Counted from the first letter of the stretch, positions 7,969 through 17,582 are shown. The stretch is DNA of 37,278 nt from Nitrospirota bacterium (GCA_029261165.1 JAJDBV010000022.1:1-37278), one strand, 5' to 3'. Numbers and translations are program-made. Notes: generated by a model from the letters alone, not told the origin.

Positions 7969-8043
7969 GCGGGAATAGCTCAGTGGTAGAGCATCGCCTT
8001 GCCAAGGCGGAGGTCGCGGGTTCAAATCCCGTTTCCCGCTCCA
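7969..8043 (+). tRNA. tRNA-Gly (anticodon GCC)
   Basis: The acceptor arm GCGGGAA pairs with TTCCCGC at 8033-8039. The D-loop reads AGCTCAGTGGTAGAGC, the anticodon stem-loop CGCCTTGCCAAGGCG gives anticodon GCC, and the T-arm is GCGGGTTCAAATCCCGT. The CCA end is encoded at 8041-8043. No integrase or attachment-site duplication is seen nearby. Confidence 0.97.
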
Positions 8044-8177
8044 ATAACATATTGAAATATAATGATTTTAGTTTTTTATGAACGATGATGGTATGACAAG
8101 CTGTTAGGAAGCGACATGAAAGATATTTAAATATGGCCTGAACGTATAATAAAGAGAAACTATTTAGGTACACGTTA

Positions 8178-10082
8178 TTAGAATCTTAAATTCAGTGTTC
8201 CTAACACCCGTGTCCCGATCTCATCCCCCAAGGGATACTCGCGGTGGATGTCGTTGAAGAGATTGAATACCGACAAAACCAGCTCCGCTTTGTCCTGCAG
8301 AAAACGATAGCCTGTCCGGAGGTTCACAAGGGTATAGGCGTCAGTTTCACGTGTTTGTCCCGGATTATCCAAGGTCTCGGGATAGTTGATCTTCGAGACA
8401 TAGTGGATCAATAGGTCGGCCGTGAGGCCGTTCCCAGGTTGTATGCGGACTCCGCCGTTGACCTTATGTCTCGGGGCGGCGCGTCTAATAGGGGGAGGGC
8501 TGTCGTCATCGACCTGCTGGTGGGCATAGTTTGCGAAAGTAATCAGCCAGGTTCTGATAAGCAACTCTCCCCCGATCTCCCCCCCGTACACCTGGGCCTT
8601 CCCTCGGTTAAAGTAGGTTAAGATCATCGGGTCTCCCTCCGCGGGCTGAGAGTTGATTAGATCCGATAACCGGTTATAGAAAAAGGTAATCTCTCCTTTG
8701 ATGCGTCCAAAGAGAAGTGTGGTATAGCCGGCCTCATAAGAAACGATCCGTTCCGCATCAAGGTCCTGGTTCCCTACGATTTGATTAATAGGCAACGAAG
8801 GTAAGCTAATGGCAATACGTTGAAATGTTTCGAGCGGGGTCGGAGGCCGATAGGCCAGTCCGGCTGATAGGCGGAAGGTCTGGTGCTGGGCCGGTCTGTA
8901 AAGGAGGCTCGCTCTCGGACTGAAGGTATGCTGAATGGTCGTATGATAGTCATACCGTGTGCCAACCACCAGCGTGAGCGACTCCAGGGGGGTCCACGCA
9001 TCCTGGAGATAAATCCCAAAAAGATCGAGCTGATGTCGTTGATCGATAACATTTCCTTTAACGACGTTGAGTCGATAGTTGACCCCTCCGATGAGCTGAT
9101 GGGTCCGGCTAATCGGGACCTGATGCTGCCACTCCAGATTATAGAGTCGAGCATTCGCGATGAATTCCGGCTCGGTTCCCGGGACAAGTGTTGTCTGTTT
9201 TAACTGGGTCCGAAAGCTATTCCAATAAAAACGGAAGAAAGAGCGAGGGTCCTCATAGGTCAACTGGAGATGGCTATAGGTAATATCGGTATCGAGCAAC
9301 CGGGTGATGTCAAAGAGCGGGCCGTCATAACGAGCGGCGTCGCTAATACCCCCGGACAGGCTGAGCCGCTTCTCCGGGCTGAGATGATATCGTATGAGGG
9401 CATTTCCGCGGAAGACCTCCAAGGCAAGTTCATCCCGGTCCCGCCACTCATCGGCCCGGTGATGCCCTAGGGAGAGCTTATAGTCGAACCTTTCGTGTTC
9501 TCCCGCATGGATCAGGCTCATAAGCGATGTCCCCATTTGCCCGCCGGTGGTAGAGATAAAGGTCCCTTTTAGGTCTTTCGGGGATTTGGTGATGATATTT
9601 ACCACGCCATCGAAGGCATTTGCTCCCCAGATCGCCGAACCGGGACCTCGAATGACCTCTATCCTATCAATCTCCTCAATCGTAATGGGTAAAGCGGTCC
9701 AAAGGATAAAATTTTGCACCTCTTCTTGAATGGATCGCCCATCAATCAGAACAAGGAGTTTGTTGGTATGAAGCTGGTTATTCCCTCGAATGCTCACGTT
9801 GAACTCTGCTGCACTGGTCTGCATCACCTCCATCCCCGGCACGCTCCGCAAGATGTCCGGGATACTTGTGGCCCCCGACCGCCGGATCTCGTCTGCTGTA
9901 ACCACCGTGATCGTCGAAGGGGAGTGGCTGATCGGCTGGGGGTGCTTGGACGGGGTTATGACCATTTTCTCTTCGGCAAAGATAGCAAAGATATCCGCGA
10001 GTTCCTCGCTGGGCTCTTCCGCCAGGATCCAATTAGGGAAAATCATGCATGTCAGCACCAATAGATAAATGATCGGTTTCAT
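8178..10082 (-). CDS. TonB-dependent outer-membrane receptor
   Basis: The 634-residue product starts MKPIIYLLVLTC with a signal peptide ending near LAEE. GAGGGG lies 8 nt upstream of this ATG; an upstream extension to 10163 overlaps the kinase gene and was rejected. A plug domain follows (about 50-165) with TITVVTADEIRRSG, IPDILRSVPGMEV, LVLIDGRSI and RIEVIRGPGSAIWGANAFDG. A 22-strand-type barrel ends in a terminal Phe (GTLNLRF). It takes up a scarce ligand using TonB energy; the plug resembles colicin I/BtuB-type receptors but the ligand is not readable. It is the last gene of the regulator-binding protein-kinase unit, 19 nt after the kinase. Confidence 0.92.
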   Translation of the reverse strand: MKPIIYLLVLTCMIFPNWILAEEPSEELADIFAIFAEEKMVITPSKHPQPISHSPSTITVVTADEIRRSGATSIPDILRSVPGMEVMQTSAAEFNVSIRGNNQLHTNKLLVLIDGRSIQEEVQNFILWTALPITIEEIDRIEVIRGPGSAIWGANAFDGVVNIITKSPKDLKGTFISTTGGQMGTSLMSLIHAGEHERFDYKLSLGHHRADEWRDRDELALEVFRGNALIRYHLSPEKRLSLSGGISDAARYDGPLFDITRLLDTDITYSHLQLTYEDPRSFFRFYWNSFRTQLKQTTLVPGTEPEFIANARLYNLEWQHQVPISRTHQLIGGVNYRLNVVKGNVIDQRHQLDLFGIYLQDAWTPLESLTLVVGTRYDYHTTIQHTFSPRASLLYRPAQHQTFRLSAGLAYRPPTPLETFQRIAISLPSLPINQIVGNQDLDAERIVSYEAGYTTLLFGRIKGEITFFYNRLSDLINSQPAEGDPMILTYFNRGKAQVYGGEIGGELLIRTWLITFANYAHQQVDDDSPPPIRRAAPRHKVNGGVRIQPGNGLTADLLIHYVSKINYPETLDNPGQTRETDAYTLVNLRTGYRFLQDKAELVLSVFNLFNDIHREYPLGDEIGTRVLGTLNLRF

Positions 10083-10101
10083 CCTTTGCACCCCTCTATT
10101 T

Positions 10102-12084
10102 TTAACGACACGACGATATAATCGGTAGAGTAAAAGAAAACTCACTCCCTTTCCCGACCTCACTGGTCACCCGGATTTGTCCCCCATGCAGATCTATGAG
10201 GTTCTTCGCGATAAACATGCCTAAGCCCGATCCGATTTCATGTGTGGAGGATGCTCGCTCAACTTGGAAAAAGCGCTCAAAAATCCGTGGCTGCTCCTCC
10301 GGCGGAATTCCGATTCCGGTATCCTTGATTGTGGTTTTGAGAACTTGTTGCTCCTTCTGCAGTGTGATGGTGATCTGACCGCCTGGGGGCGTAAACTTAA
10401 TCGCATTATCAAGAAGGTTTGTGATAACCTGTTCGAGTTTGTCTCGGTCTCCTTGAAGCAGGCTATTTTCTTCGAATTTATTGAGAATGACCTTGAGCTT
10501 TTTCTCGACCGTGATGGGTCGGATGGCATTAACCACCTCTTCGATCAGACCTTGTAGCGAAAGCATAGTAAGATTTAGCTCCAGTTTCGCAGATTCCATT
10601 CTAGAGACGTCTAGTAGGTCACTAATCAAGCGGACCAACCTCCCCGCATTCTTAGACATCCGATCCAGGTAATTTTTTTGTCTCTCAGTTAAGTCTCCGC
10701 CAATCCCATCTTGCAGGTTATCAATATATCCTTTGATCACAGTGAGAGGGGTCCGTAAGTCATGAGAGACCTGGGAGACAAATTCCGACTTCAGCCGATC
10801 TACTTCTTTGAGGGCGGTGATATCATGAAGAACGGCTACCTTTCCCGAAAGGTGTCCCCAGTGATCTTTAAGTGGGGCGGACACGGCTGTGATAACCTGG
10901 GAAGATGCGCGTCCCGGATCATGAACCTCGATCTCGCGCATGGCAACCTCAGAAGGATTCAGAAAGATCTCCTGCAGATGCGGAATGTGGGAGAAGAGAG
11001 ATAAATCCTTAGCATCGGAAGCGTCAATGCTTCCCAACAGCATCTTCCTGGCGGCTGGATTAATTAGAATGATACGCTCGTTCACATCAATGACGATGAT
11101 CCCATCAGCAATATCATGAATGATCCTCTCGGTCTTCCTTTTTTCGTTGTTGACTTGGCGGATAACTCCTTCTAATTCCTTGGTTCTTGCCTTTACGCGT
11201 TCTTCAAGAGTCAGATTTAAATTGGTCAGTTTTCTGTTTAAAATTTCCAACTGATCCGTGCGCTCCTTGATTTGTTGATCACGTGCTTTGAGGGAATGGG
11301 TCATCTGGTTAAAGATGGTGGTCAGTTCACCGATCTCATCCTTGCTGGTGACGGGGGCGGATTGTGAAAGGTCCCCGCTTCCTATTTTCTGGGCGATCAT
11401 GGCCAATGTTTCCAGCGGCCTGACATTGTGTTTTGAAACAAAATAGACCAGGCCAACTCCTCCCATCATCATCATGAGCGTGACAAGAATTGAAATGCCC
11501 AAGACCTTCCGGATCTGTTGATTCAATAGTTCGGGAGACATCCCGACCTGAATAAATCCCTGTATCACGGATCCCGGTGTCCCCGGTTTTTCAAACCTTT
11601 CTTCTAAAAGCTCCGTTGGGAAGCCTCGCGGCCTCTCCGTTGATTTCATCACAGGCGCCAAGATATCGTACAATCTCCGTCCATCTTTCGCTAAGTACGA
11701 TTTGACCGAGGGGATTCTGTCAGTGAAGGCCTTTTTTCTGATTTGAGGGAGATCGGGTGCTCCTTCGTCGAATTCATCTGGTAGTTGTTTAGATTTTTGG
11801 GCGAGTATGTCTCCTGAAGGGTTTGAGATGGCGACATAGACCACATCCTCCACCTGAAGGACTCCTTGAATCAAATCCTGAAGGATGACCAGATCTTCCG
11901 AAAAGACACCATATCTGCTGTTGTATGCAGTATTTTCGGCCAGGATGAGGCCACGCTTTGTAAAATTTTCCAGCAAGACCGTCTTGGTTTGGCTAAAGAA
12001 AGTGAAACCTAAAGCTGTGCAGATCACCACAATGATGAGGCTAAAGAAAATGACCAACTTCAGTTTAAGGGGATACTTAATCAT
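10102..12084 (-). CDS. Membrane sensor histidine kinase (HAMP-PAS-HisKA-HATPase)
   Basis: The 660-residue product has TM1 at about 8-30, a periplasmic sensor of about 165 residues, and TM2 at about 195-216. HAMP (217-270) and a coiled coil to 320 follow, then a PAS domain (about 320-425) ending KVAVLHDIT. HisKA carries SHDLRTP (phospho-His441), and HATPase has [21 protein letters not shown] and [10 protein letters not shown]. It signals from the periplasm, presumably to the NtrC-type regulator two genes upstream. Its start overlaps the end of the binding-protein gene by 8 nt, so the two are coupled. The coupled soluble binding protein is a plausible ligand-presenting partner. Confidence 0.95.
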   Translation of the reverse strand: MIKYPLKLKLVIFFSLIIVVICTALGFTFFSQTKTVLLENFTKRGLILAENTAYNSRYGVFSEDLVILQDLIQGVLQVEDVVYVAISNPSGDILAQKSKQLPDEFDEGAPDLPQIRKKAFTDRIPSVKSYLAKDGRRLYDILAPVMKSTERPRGFPTELLEERFEKPGTPGSVIQGFIQVGMSPELLNQQIRKVLGISILVTLMMMMGGVGLVYFVSKHNVRPLETLAMIAQKIGSGDLSQSAPVTSKDEIGELTTIFNQMTHSLKARDQQIKERTDQLEILNRKLTNLNLTLEERVKARTKELEGVIRQVNNEKRKTERIIHDIADGIIVIDVNERIILINPAARKMLLGSIDASDAKDLSLFSHIPHLQEIFLNPSEVAMREIEVHDPGRASSQVITAVSAPLKDHWGHLSGKVAVLHDITALKEVDRLKSEFVSQVSHDLRTPLTVIKGYIDNLQDGIGGDLTERQKNYLDRMSKNAGRLVRLISDLLDVSRMESAKLELNLTMLSLQGLIEEVVNAIRPITVEKKLKVILNKFEENSLLQGDRDKLEQVITNLLDNAIKFTPPGGQITITLQKEQQVLKTTIKDTGIGIPPEEQPRIFERFFQVERASSTHEIGSGLGMFIAKNLIDLHGGQIRVTSEVGKGSEFSFTLPIISSCR

Positions 12085-13000
12085 AGATCTTGTCTGCTGT
12101 TTGAAGGACTTTTGGGTTGAATCTAACCCCCATCTTTTTTACGATTTTTAAGTTAAATGATAATCGGATCTTTTTACTGGGTCGGATAGCAAGTCGTGCC
12201 GGGTCCTCTCCTTGCAAAATGCTTAGAGCTAACCTGGCGGATTGTTCTCCTACTGCATGATAATCAGCTGAAAATGATGCAGCGGCCCCTCTCCTCACAA
12301 AACCGTCTGAAAAGGTAACAATCGGAATATTGTTTTCAAAGGAAGTTAAAAGGAGAAAGTCTACAGACTCTGGGGTAATTACTGTGCTATCCGGGACCAG
12401 CCAAAGAAGATCGATCTTGGGTTGAAGGGTTCTGAGGCCCTCAGGAACATCTTTTTCTGAATGAACCGGTACCGAGATCAAGGAGACTTCCAACGCCCGG
12501 GCCGCCTTCTCTGCCTGCTCAATCCGCCTCCCGGTCTTTTTAGGATTATAAAGAACGCCGATTTTTTTTGCCTCCGGGAAGAGGTCACGGATCTGGGAAA
12601 AGATTTCAGAGGCGGAGACCTCCAGCGTAACTCCTGTGATATTCTCTCCGAAGATAGAGAAGCGATCAGGGTCGAATACCATACTGAAGATGATGGGGAT
12701 CTTCTGGAAATTTTCTTTTGCGACCCGGGTGGCCCATAGACCGATTGTGAGAATCAGATCTGGTGGGTCCCTCTTTAACGCCACTACCGCCCTTTCTGAT
12801 TCTTGCGGGTCGGCTTTCAGATCAAACTCTCTTATATCTCCCCTGTAGATCTTTTTTATGCCTTCTACCGCCTCCCGATAGATCGGCAGGTCTTGGCTGA
12901 TGAGCAGGGCGATCTCTGCCCCATCAACCTGTGGAACATCAAGGCCGGAGAAGAGAACAATACAAATAATAAGGGGAACTCTACGAAAAAAGGATAGCAG
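12077..13000 (-). CDS. Orphan ABC-type substrate-binding protein (ABC_sub_bind family), apparent CTG start
   Basis: The 307-residue product of the PF04392 (TrpX/YtfQ-like) periplasmic binding family includes [52 protein letters not shown] and [16 protein letters not shown]. The frame continues upstream of the first standard start (GTG 12784) into a clear signal peptide, [18 protein letters not shown]. No ATG, GTG or TTG exists there in any frame. A CTG at 12998-13000, 17 nt after the regulator stop and with AAAGGGAG just upstream, is the best start. There is no permease or ATPase gene, so a sensing role with the overlapping histidine kinase is likely. Confidence 0.82.
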   Translation of the reverse strand: MLSFFRRVPLIICIVLFSGLDVPQVDGAEIALLISQDLPIYREAVEGIKKIYRGDIREFDLKADPQESERAVVALKRDPPDLILTIGLWATRVAKENFQKIPIIFSMVFDPDRFSIFGENITGVTLEVSASEIFSQIRDLFPEAKKIGVLYNPKKTGRRIEQAEKAARALEVSLISVPVHSEKDVPEGLRTLQPKIDLLWLVPDSTVITPESVDFLLLTSFENNIPIVTFSDGFVRRGAAASFSADYHAVGEQSARLALSILQGEDPARLAIRPSKKIRLSFNLKIVKKMGVRFNPKVLQTADKIYD

Positions 13001-13017
13001 GATCTCTCCCTTTACGA

Positions 13018-14379
13018 TTATCGAACCTCTAACTTTTTAATTAAACGAGCCAGATAGGTTCGCTGAAGTCTTAGCATTTCTGCCGCTTTGGCCTGGTTCC
13101 CTCCGGTTCGTTCCAAAGCATGCAGGATCACCTCTCTCTGATAGGTGCGTACCGCATCGTGATAAGGTTTTTCCAACGAAGATTCTTCTTTAAGGACAGT
13201 AATAGGTTGAAGAGGGAGGTCTTCAGGCAAGATATCCTTCCCTTTGGCTAATACCACAGCGCGTTCCATTAGATTCGCCAGTTCCCTCACATTTCCAGGC
13301 CAGTGATAGCCCATTAAATGATTTATTGCCCCCTGAGAAATCCCCATCAGTGGTTTTTTTACATTATGGCAGGCCTTGCGAATAAAAAAGTCGGTCAGGA
13401 GTGGAACATCCTCCTTTCTCTCCCTCAACGGCGGAATGGAAATGGGTACCACATTGAGGCGAAAAAAAAGATCTTCTCGAAATCGACCTTCTCGAACTGC
13501 CTGATGTAGATCTTGATTCGTGGCGGCGATGATTCGAATATCGACCTGGATCGGTTTTGTACCCCCAACCCGTTCAAACTCACGTTCCTGTAAAACCCGG
13601 AGGAGCTTAACCTGAAGTTCAGGTTTGAAATCACCGATCTCATCTAAAAGGATGGTTCCTCCATCGGCGATTTCGAGCTTTCCACGTTTCTTCTGATGGG
13701 CACCCGTGAAGGCCCCTTTTTCATGCCCGAAGAGTTCACTTTCGAGGAGCTCGTCCCGTAAGGCGACGCAGTTTACGACGACGAAGGATTTCTTGGATCG
13801 CGGGCTCCAACGGTGAATAGATCGAGCAAAAATTTCCTTTCCAGTCCCGCTCTCGCCCAAGAGAAGAACCGTAGACGATGTGACGGCGACTCTCTGCGCA
13901 GTTTCAATGACCTTTTTAAGCGGTGCACTCTCCCCCATAATCTCAAGGTACGGCGCGTTGACCTCTCCTTGAAGGTAATTATTCTGTCGCTTGAGTGCCT
14001 GGCAGACGAGGGCCTTTTTAATGACGACACTGAGATGATCTGGTGAAAAGGGCTTTGCAATGAAATCAAAAGCGCCTCTTTTCATCGCTTCGACGGCTTT
14101 CTCAATTGTACCGAAGGCAGTGATAATGATAACCATGAGGTCAGAATGGTCTTTGAGCCGCTTTAGTACCTCCATGCCATCCAGCTCAGGCATCTGGAGA
14201 TCAAGAAACATCAGGTCAGGTTCCTCTAAGATGACCAGTTGCAACGCCTCTTGGCCATTCTCTGCGGTCACGACCCGGTAGCCTAAGATCTCAAGACGGT
14301 CTTTGAGAATAGTGCGAATATCAACGTCATCATCGACAATCAGGATTTTTTTTTGAGGAGTTTCCATAATATTACTCAC
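13018..14379 (-). CDS. NtrC-family sigma-54-dependent response regulator
   Basis: The 453-residue product has a receiver domain (10-125) with phospho-acceptor Asp60 in LMFLDLQMPELDG. The AAA+ domain (about 147-380) has Walker A GESGTGKE at 175-182, the sigma-54-contacting GAFTGA at 222-227 and Walker B GGTILLDEIGD at 240-250. A Fis-type helix-turn-helix (about 420-453) contains GGNQAKAAEMLRLQRTYLARLI. All motifs needed for activation are intact. It starts at GTG 14379 (an in-frame ATG at 14367 is the alternative). It heads the unit with the binding protein, kinase and TonB receptor. Candidate targets are the sigma-54-like promoters at 17110 and 17583. Confidence 0.96.
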   Translation of the reverse strand: MSNIMETPQKKILIVDDDVDIRTILKDRLEILGYRVVTAENGQEALQLVILEEPDLMFLDLQMPELDGMEVLKRLKDHSDLMVIIITAFGTIEKAVEAMKRGAFDFIAKPFSPDHLSVVIKKALVCQALKRQNNYLQGEVNAPYLEIMGESAPLKKVIETAQRVAVTSSTVLLLGESGTGKEIFARSIHRWSPRSKKSFVVVNCVALRDELLESELFGHEKGAFTGAHQKKRGKLEIADGGTILLDEIGDFKPELQVKLLRVLQEREFERVGGTKPIQVDIRIIAATNQDLHQAVREGRFREDLFFRLNVVPISIPPLRERKEDVPLLTDFFIRKACHNVKKPLMGISQGAINHLMGYHWPGNVRELANLMERAVVLAKGKDILPEDLPLQPITVLKEESSLEKPYHDAVRTYQREVILHALERTGGNQAKAAEMLRLQRTYLARLIKKLEVR

Positions 14380-14394
14380 TGGGCATCGCTACCA

Positions 14395-14416
14395 TTCTGA
14401 CCCTCAGAAGGTCAGA
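14395..14416. promoter_or_regulatory. Overlapping inverted repeats in the response-regulator leader
   Basis: TTCTGA-CCC-TCAGAA (14395-14409) and TCTGACC-N7-GGTCAGA (14396-14402 with 14410-14416) overlap and are mutually exclusive pairings. They sit 25-45 nt downstream of the predicted transcription start. They could be an operator or an RNA switch. Confidence 0.4.
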
Positions 14417-14446
14417 GGTCCTAGTGTCTGAGAACGCTTGTCTGGA

Positions 14447-14476
14447 ATCATAATTACATCTAAGATAATTTGTCAA
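14447..14476 (-). promoter_or_regulatory. Sigma-70 promoter for the regulator-kinase-receptor unit
   Basis: On the minus strand, TTGACA (14471-14476) and TATGAT (14447-14452) are separated by 18 bp, about 70 nt upstream of the regulator start. Confidence 0.6.
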
Positions 14477-14533
14477 CCAATTACAGACGCGTTTGCTCGG
14501 CAAATCCTTACGCTCTTTCTCGTTACGGTTCTT

Positions 14534-15496
14534 CTATCTTTTTATCTTGTTCCTGAACTTTTTTCTCATCTCATCCATCAGATCTTCCATCTCCTTCATC
14601 TGATCGGCAATCAGGTGATTAAGAAGATAAGGGCGTTTCCTGGTGAGGGTTTTTGGGGTGAGTTTCTGTTGCGTACTTTTCAGGGGCGCTGCAGATGAAG
14701 ATGTTTCTGTTTTCTCCGATAGAATCGGAGACACAGGACCAAACTTGATGGGTATCCCTTTCAATGATAGCCAATCTCGGGCGACACTTGATTTTACAGA
14801 AAAATTGATATCGGTGATCGTCAGACCGTCAGCCGAACGGCGTGAGATAGATGTATTGATGCCGATCATGTAACCCCGCTCATCGAGGAGGGGGCCACCT
14901 GAATTGCCCCGGTTAAAGCTTGTCTCTGTTTGAAAGATATGTTTCCCTTCTATTCCGTTAAAGTTTTCGATCTCCGCGCTGATAGCGCCGGTCGTCAAAG
15001 TCCAGAGCCCCCCCGTCTCGGGATGTCCGATTGCGACAACAGGCTCTCCGATCGATACCTCTTCCGGGTTTCCGATAGCCACCACGTTGAGGTCCTGAGG
15101 CGGTCTTTCTATTTTAAGAAGGGCTAAGTCAAGATCCTCATTGAAACCCAACACCTGAGCCTCAAAGCGTTTTATCAGATCCTGATTCATATTTCCTGTG
15201 ACCCGATTCGGTTTTAGGAAGATATTTATTTTTTTGTAGGGACGCTTTGTTTTCTTTGAGATCACCACATGGGCATTGGTGATGACAAGACCCTCCGGAT
15301 GGATAATAGAACCGGTCCCGCCGCTCCCTGTCCGACTGTTATCACTCCCCAAGACCAAGACGACCCCGAGACCAACCTTCTGATAGATATCCTTTGGACT
15401 TAAGGGAAATCCGATAGCGGGCAAAAAGAAAACAAGGAAGATGAAAATACCGCCTCCCCAACATCGGGAGGAAGGGTGTTTTCTCTCTTTTAACAT
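14534..15496 (-). CDS. Exported trypsin-like (HtrA-type) serine protease without PDZ
   Basis: The 320-residue product has an N-terminal hydrophobic signal (GIFIFLVFFLPAIGFPL). A chymotrypsin-fold protease follows with the triad His in VITNAHVV, Asp in NEDLDLALLKI and Ser in RGNSGGPLLDERG. This is the S1C/HtrA signature, but no PDZ domain follows. Instead there is a linker and a basic C-terminal coiled coil (QMKEMEDLMDEMRKKFRN). It acts in the periplasm or as a secreted enzyme. The ATG at 15496 has AGGAGG 7 nt upstream. It lies 188 nt downstream of the LPP20 lipoprotein on the same strand, and no clear promoter was found between them. Confidence 0.9.
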   Translation of the reverse strand: MLKERKHPSSRCWGGGIFIFLVFFLPAIGFPLSPKDIYQKVGLGVVLVLGSDNSRTGSGGTGSIIHPEGLVITNAHVVISKKTKRPYKKINIFLKPNRVTGNMNQDLIKRFEAQVLGFNEDLDLALLKIERPPQDLNVVAIGNPEEVSIGEPVVAIGHPETGGLWTLTTGAISAEIENFNGIEGKHIFQTETSFNRGNSGGPLLDERGYMIGINTSISRRSADGLTITDINFSVKSSVARDWLSLKGIPIKFGPVSPILSEKTETSSSAAPLKSTQQKLTPKTLTRKRPYLLNHLIADQMKEMEDLMDEMRKKFRNKIKR

Positions 15497-15684
15497 GATA
15501 GGCCTCCTGCGCGATCCTTTAGCGATGAACCCTTCTATAAGATGAAAAATTGAAGAACCCCGCTCCAGGGGGGCGAAGATTCTCCGACCCGAATGGACAA
15601 AAAACCACTATTTTTATTCGCTCGCTTACCCCGCCTTAGAATGGTGAGGATTGCGCTCGCTGTGCGTGTTCAACAATCGAATCG

Positions 15685-16269
15685 CTATTTTCCTCGCTTT
15701 TCTTCTTCCATCGCGAGGCTATCAAAAGATTTTTCGGCATTCTTCCGAACAAAGTCCCGAACCTTGGCGTTCAACTGCTTGATTTTGTCGACACTGTTCT
15801 TGAAGTTGTCCAAGTCAAGTTTGGCTAAGGCATACATGGTTCCATCGGAAGGATCGGTCCAATGATCTATGATCATCACACCGGAGAGGGTGGCTGCCGA
15901 GAAGGTCTTTACCGCTTGTTCAATGTGTTGTTCTTCGCTGGTGGCCGACTCGACACGGATGGCTGCCCCTCCTGAGGTGGAGGCGGCATAATCCTTCATC
16001 AGCGAGGCGGTGTAGGTCTCGAAGGTCTTGGTGATTTGCGCCCTCGCCCTATTTTGGGCGGCAGTCCTTGCGAGCGGTTTATTTCTAACACCATTGATGG
16101 CCCCAACACCGTAAAAGACCTGTTGCCCGGAATCTTTAAAAGCACCTCCACCTATCATAATCCAATCCGGTTCCGCTTTCTTTGATAGTGGGGTACTGGT
16201 ACAACTTGCCAAAAGAACAGTAATCCCTCCCAGCACAACCATTTTAGAGAATAAATGTTTGATCTTCAT
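15685..16269 (-). CDS. LPP20-family lipoprotein
   Basis: The 194-residue product starts MKIKHLFSKMVV and has a lipobox LLASC with the lipidated Cys at 23. The mature domain (PDWIMIGGGAFKD, FYGVGAINGVRNKPLARTAAQNRA, AATLSGVMIIDHWTDPSDGTMYALAKLDLDNF) matches the LPP20 lipoprotein fold. That fold is common in Gram-negative envelopes and lacks a firm molecular role. AGGAGG lies 9 nt before the ATG. It is 28 nt downstream of the beta-barrel gene and shares its sigma-54-type promoter. The same LPP20-like fold appears to recur in the N-terminal half of the DUF4384 protein in the opposite arm. Confidence 0.85.
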   Translation of the reverse strand: MKIKHLFSKMVVLGGITVLLASCTSTPLSKKAEPDWIMIGGGAFKDSGQQVFYGVGAINGVRNKPLARTAAQNRARAQITKTFETYTASLMKDYAASTSGGAAIRVESATSEEQHIEQAVKTFSAATLSGVMIIDHWTDPSDGTMYALAKLDLDNFKNSVDKIKQLNAKVRDFVRKNAEKSFDSLAMEEEKRGK

Positions 16270-16297
16270 AGCGCACGTCCTCCTAATGTATAGTTTG

Positions 16298-17020
16298 TTA
16301 AAATGAGTAACTGACCCCAAATGTGAGACCACTGAATTCCTCTTTTACCCGCGAGTCATCCGTTTTGGCAGTTTGAATCTTATAGCCTGCAGTAGCGCTT
16401 GCAGGGAGTCCTTCAAAGATGTATGCGCCTGACACATCGAAAGAAAAACCTGGAAAATCTTCTGTCGGACGATTTTCAGAGTCCAGTTCGAGGAATAGGT
16501 AGGAAAGACTTCCAGTAAAAAAGAAGCGCGTTCCTTCAAGTGGATAATTAAAATTTACGCCAAATCCGGGGCCGAAGGCGTTGAAGTCTGACTCACTGAT
16601 GATGGGAGCTGAGACGCCTGTCGTATCGACTACTGTGGTTGTTTGTTGGACGTCGATATGTTTGTAACCGACAAACCCCCCTATTCTCGGATGAAAATTG
16701 TAACCAAGAATCATATCGAGATCTGTTCGTTCCCATTCCAACTCCGCGTGAACTCCTGGAGAAATAGGTTGATCTTCGAAGTTAAATGTTCCCGTCAACC
16801 AGGTTACGCCAACAAAAAAATCTCCACTGCGAGCACCAAATGCGGGTCCTGCCATCACGCCTACGTCAGACTGATCATCGAATCCTCCAGCGATTGTCTC
16901 ATCCCATATTGCAATCCATGTCTTTAACCCGACTGTAAATTGAGGACGCTCTTGGGCCTTGGCCGAAGTTGCATACCCGAGTACCAGGATGACAACTAAT
17001 GTTGATAGCATCTTTTTCAT
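16298..17020 (-). CDS. Outer-membrane beta-barrel protein
   Basis: The 240-residue product starts MKKMLSTLVVILVLG with a signal peptide cleaved near TSAKA, and AAGGAG lies 7 nt upstream. The mature part is alternating amphipathic beta strands (FFVGVTWLTGTFNF, DLDMILGYNFHPRIGGFVGYKH, TRFFFTGSLSYLF). It ends with FGVSYSF, the C-terminal Phe signal for BAM insertion. The strand count suggests an 8-12-strand small barrel. The exact family is not recognised. It is the first gene of the minus-strand arm of the divergent region, with a consensus sigma-54 promoter about 90 bp upstream. Confidence 0.82.
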   Translation of the reverse strand: MKKMLSTLVVILVLGYATSAKAQERPQFTVGLKTWIAIWDETIAGGFDDQSDVGVMAGPAFGARSGDFFVGVTWLTGTFNFEDQPISPGVHAELEWERTDLDMILGYNFHPRIGGFVGYKHIDVQQTTTVVDTTGVSAPIISESDFNAFGPGFGVNFNYPLEGTRFFFTGSLSYLFLELDSENRPTEDFPGFSFDVSGAYIFEGLPASATAGYKIQTAKTDDSRVKEEFSGLTFGVSYSF

Positions 17021-17109
17021 ATCAATCTCCTTTTTAAGATTCTCTGGCCCAAACGGCAACGCACCCGTGATCTATTCAACTGAATTTATTTGATTCACTA
17101 TTCAGCTAT

Positions 17110-17125
17110 AGCAAACGAGGTGCCA
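17110..17125 (-). promoter_or_regulatory. Sigma-54 (-24/-12) promoter, consensus match
   Basis: The minus strand reads TGGCAC-CTCGT-TTGCT, matching the TGGCAC-N5-TTGCW consensus at every position. Predicted transcription start is near 17098, giving a leader of about 78 nt before the beta-barrel gene at 17020. Confidence 0.75.
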
Positions 17126-17167
17126 GAAATACTTCACGGTCTGATCGACCTTGTTGTCATAATAAAA

Positions 17168-17489
17168 AGAGATTGGATTACAATGAGTTACTAACAGAGT
17201 ATTTCTTTAAGAAGTGATGTAATCGGATCATAGGGATTACTTTTTGCCGATCGAGATGTTATCTGAAGGGATAATAAAGAGAGGCGATTGGATACACTTG
17301 TCTATCTAGGTTGTTTCTTCTGGATGCCCCAGTATGACAGCCGTATCCATCTAATTTCTTTCCTCTGCGATCCTCACTTTAAAATTGAGCCGCTACGAAA
17401 ATTCCATCAAGGTGTATCCAATGGTTTCTCTCTGATATCCCATTAGATAACATTTTGGGCCGGGAGGGTTTCTACATTCCAATCTCTTG
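17168..17489. promoter_or_regulatory. Nested inverted GATTGGA motifs between divergent promoters
   Basis: The inner pair is CGATTGGATACACTTG at 17285-17300 and CAAGGTGTATCCAATGG at 17408-17424 (inverted). The outer pair is AGAGATTGGAT at about 17168-17180 and ATTCCAATCTCT at about 17476-17487 (inverted). Orientation is +,+,-,-. They lie upstream of both sigma-54-like promoters, where enhancer-binding proteins dock. The rest of 17060-17580 holds no gene that I can support. Confidence 0.55.
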
Positions 17490-17582
17490 TCCCCTTTTTC
17501 AAAACTGAATCCATACGTAAGTCTTTATCATATGGGAAGTTTTAGTTATTCCGGATCGAACACTTAGGTTGTGAATCATTTC

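Noticed and set aside
7961-8173. 70-residue minus-strand reading frame ending LERETGFEPATSALARRCSTTELFPHF
   Set aside because: It is the antisense translation of the tRNA-Gly gene, a well-known false protein.
15557-15577. Terminator between LPP20 and protease genes
   Set aside because: CCCC/GGGG pairing is only four or five bp with mismatched flanks and no convincing T-tract.
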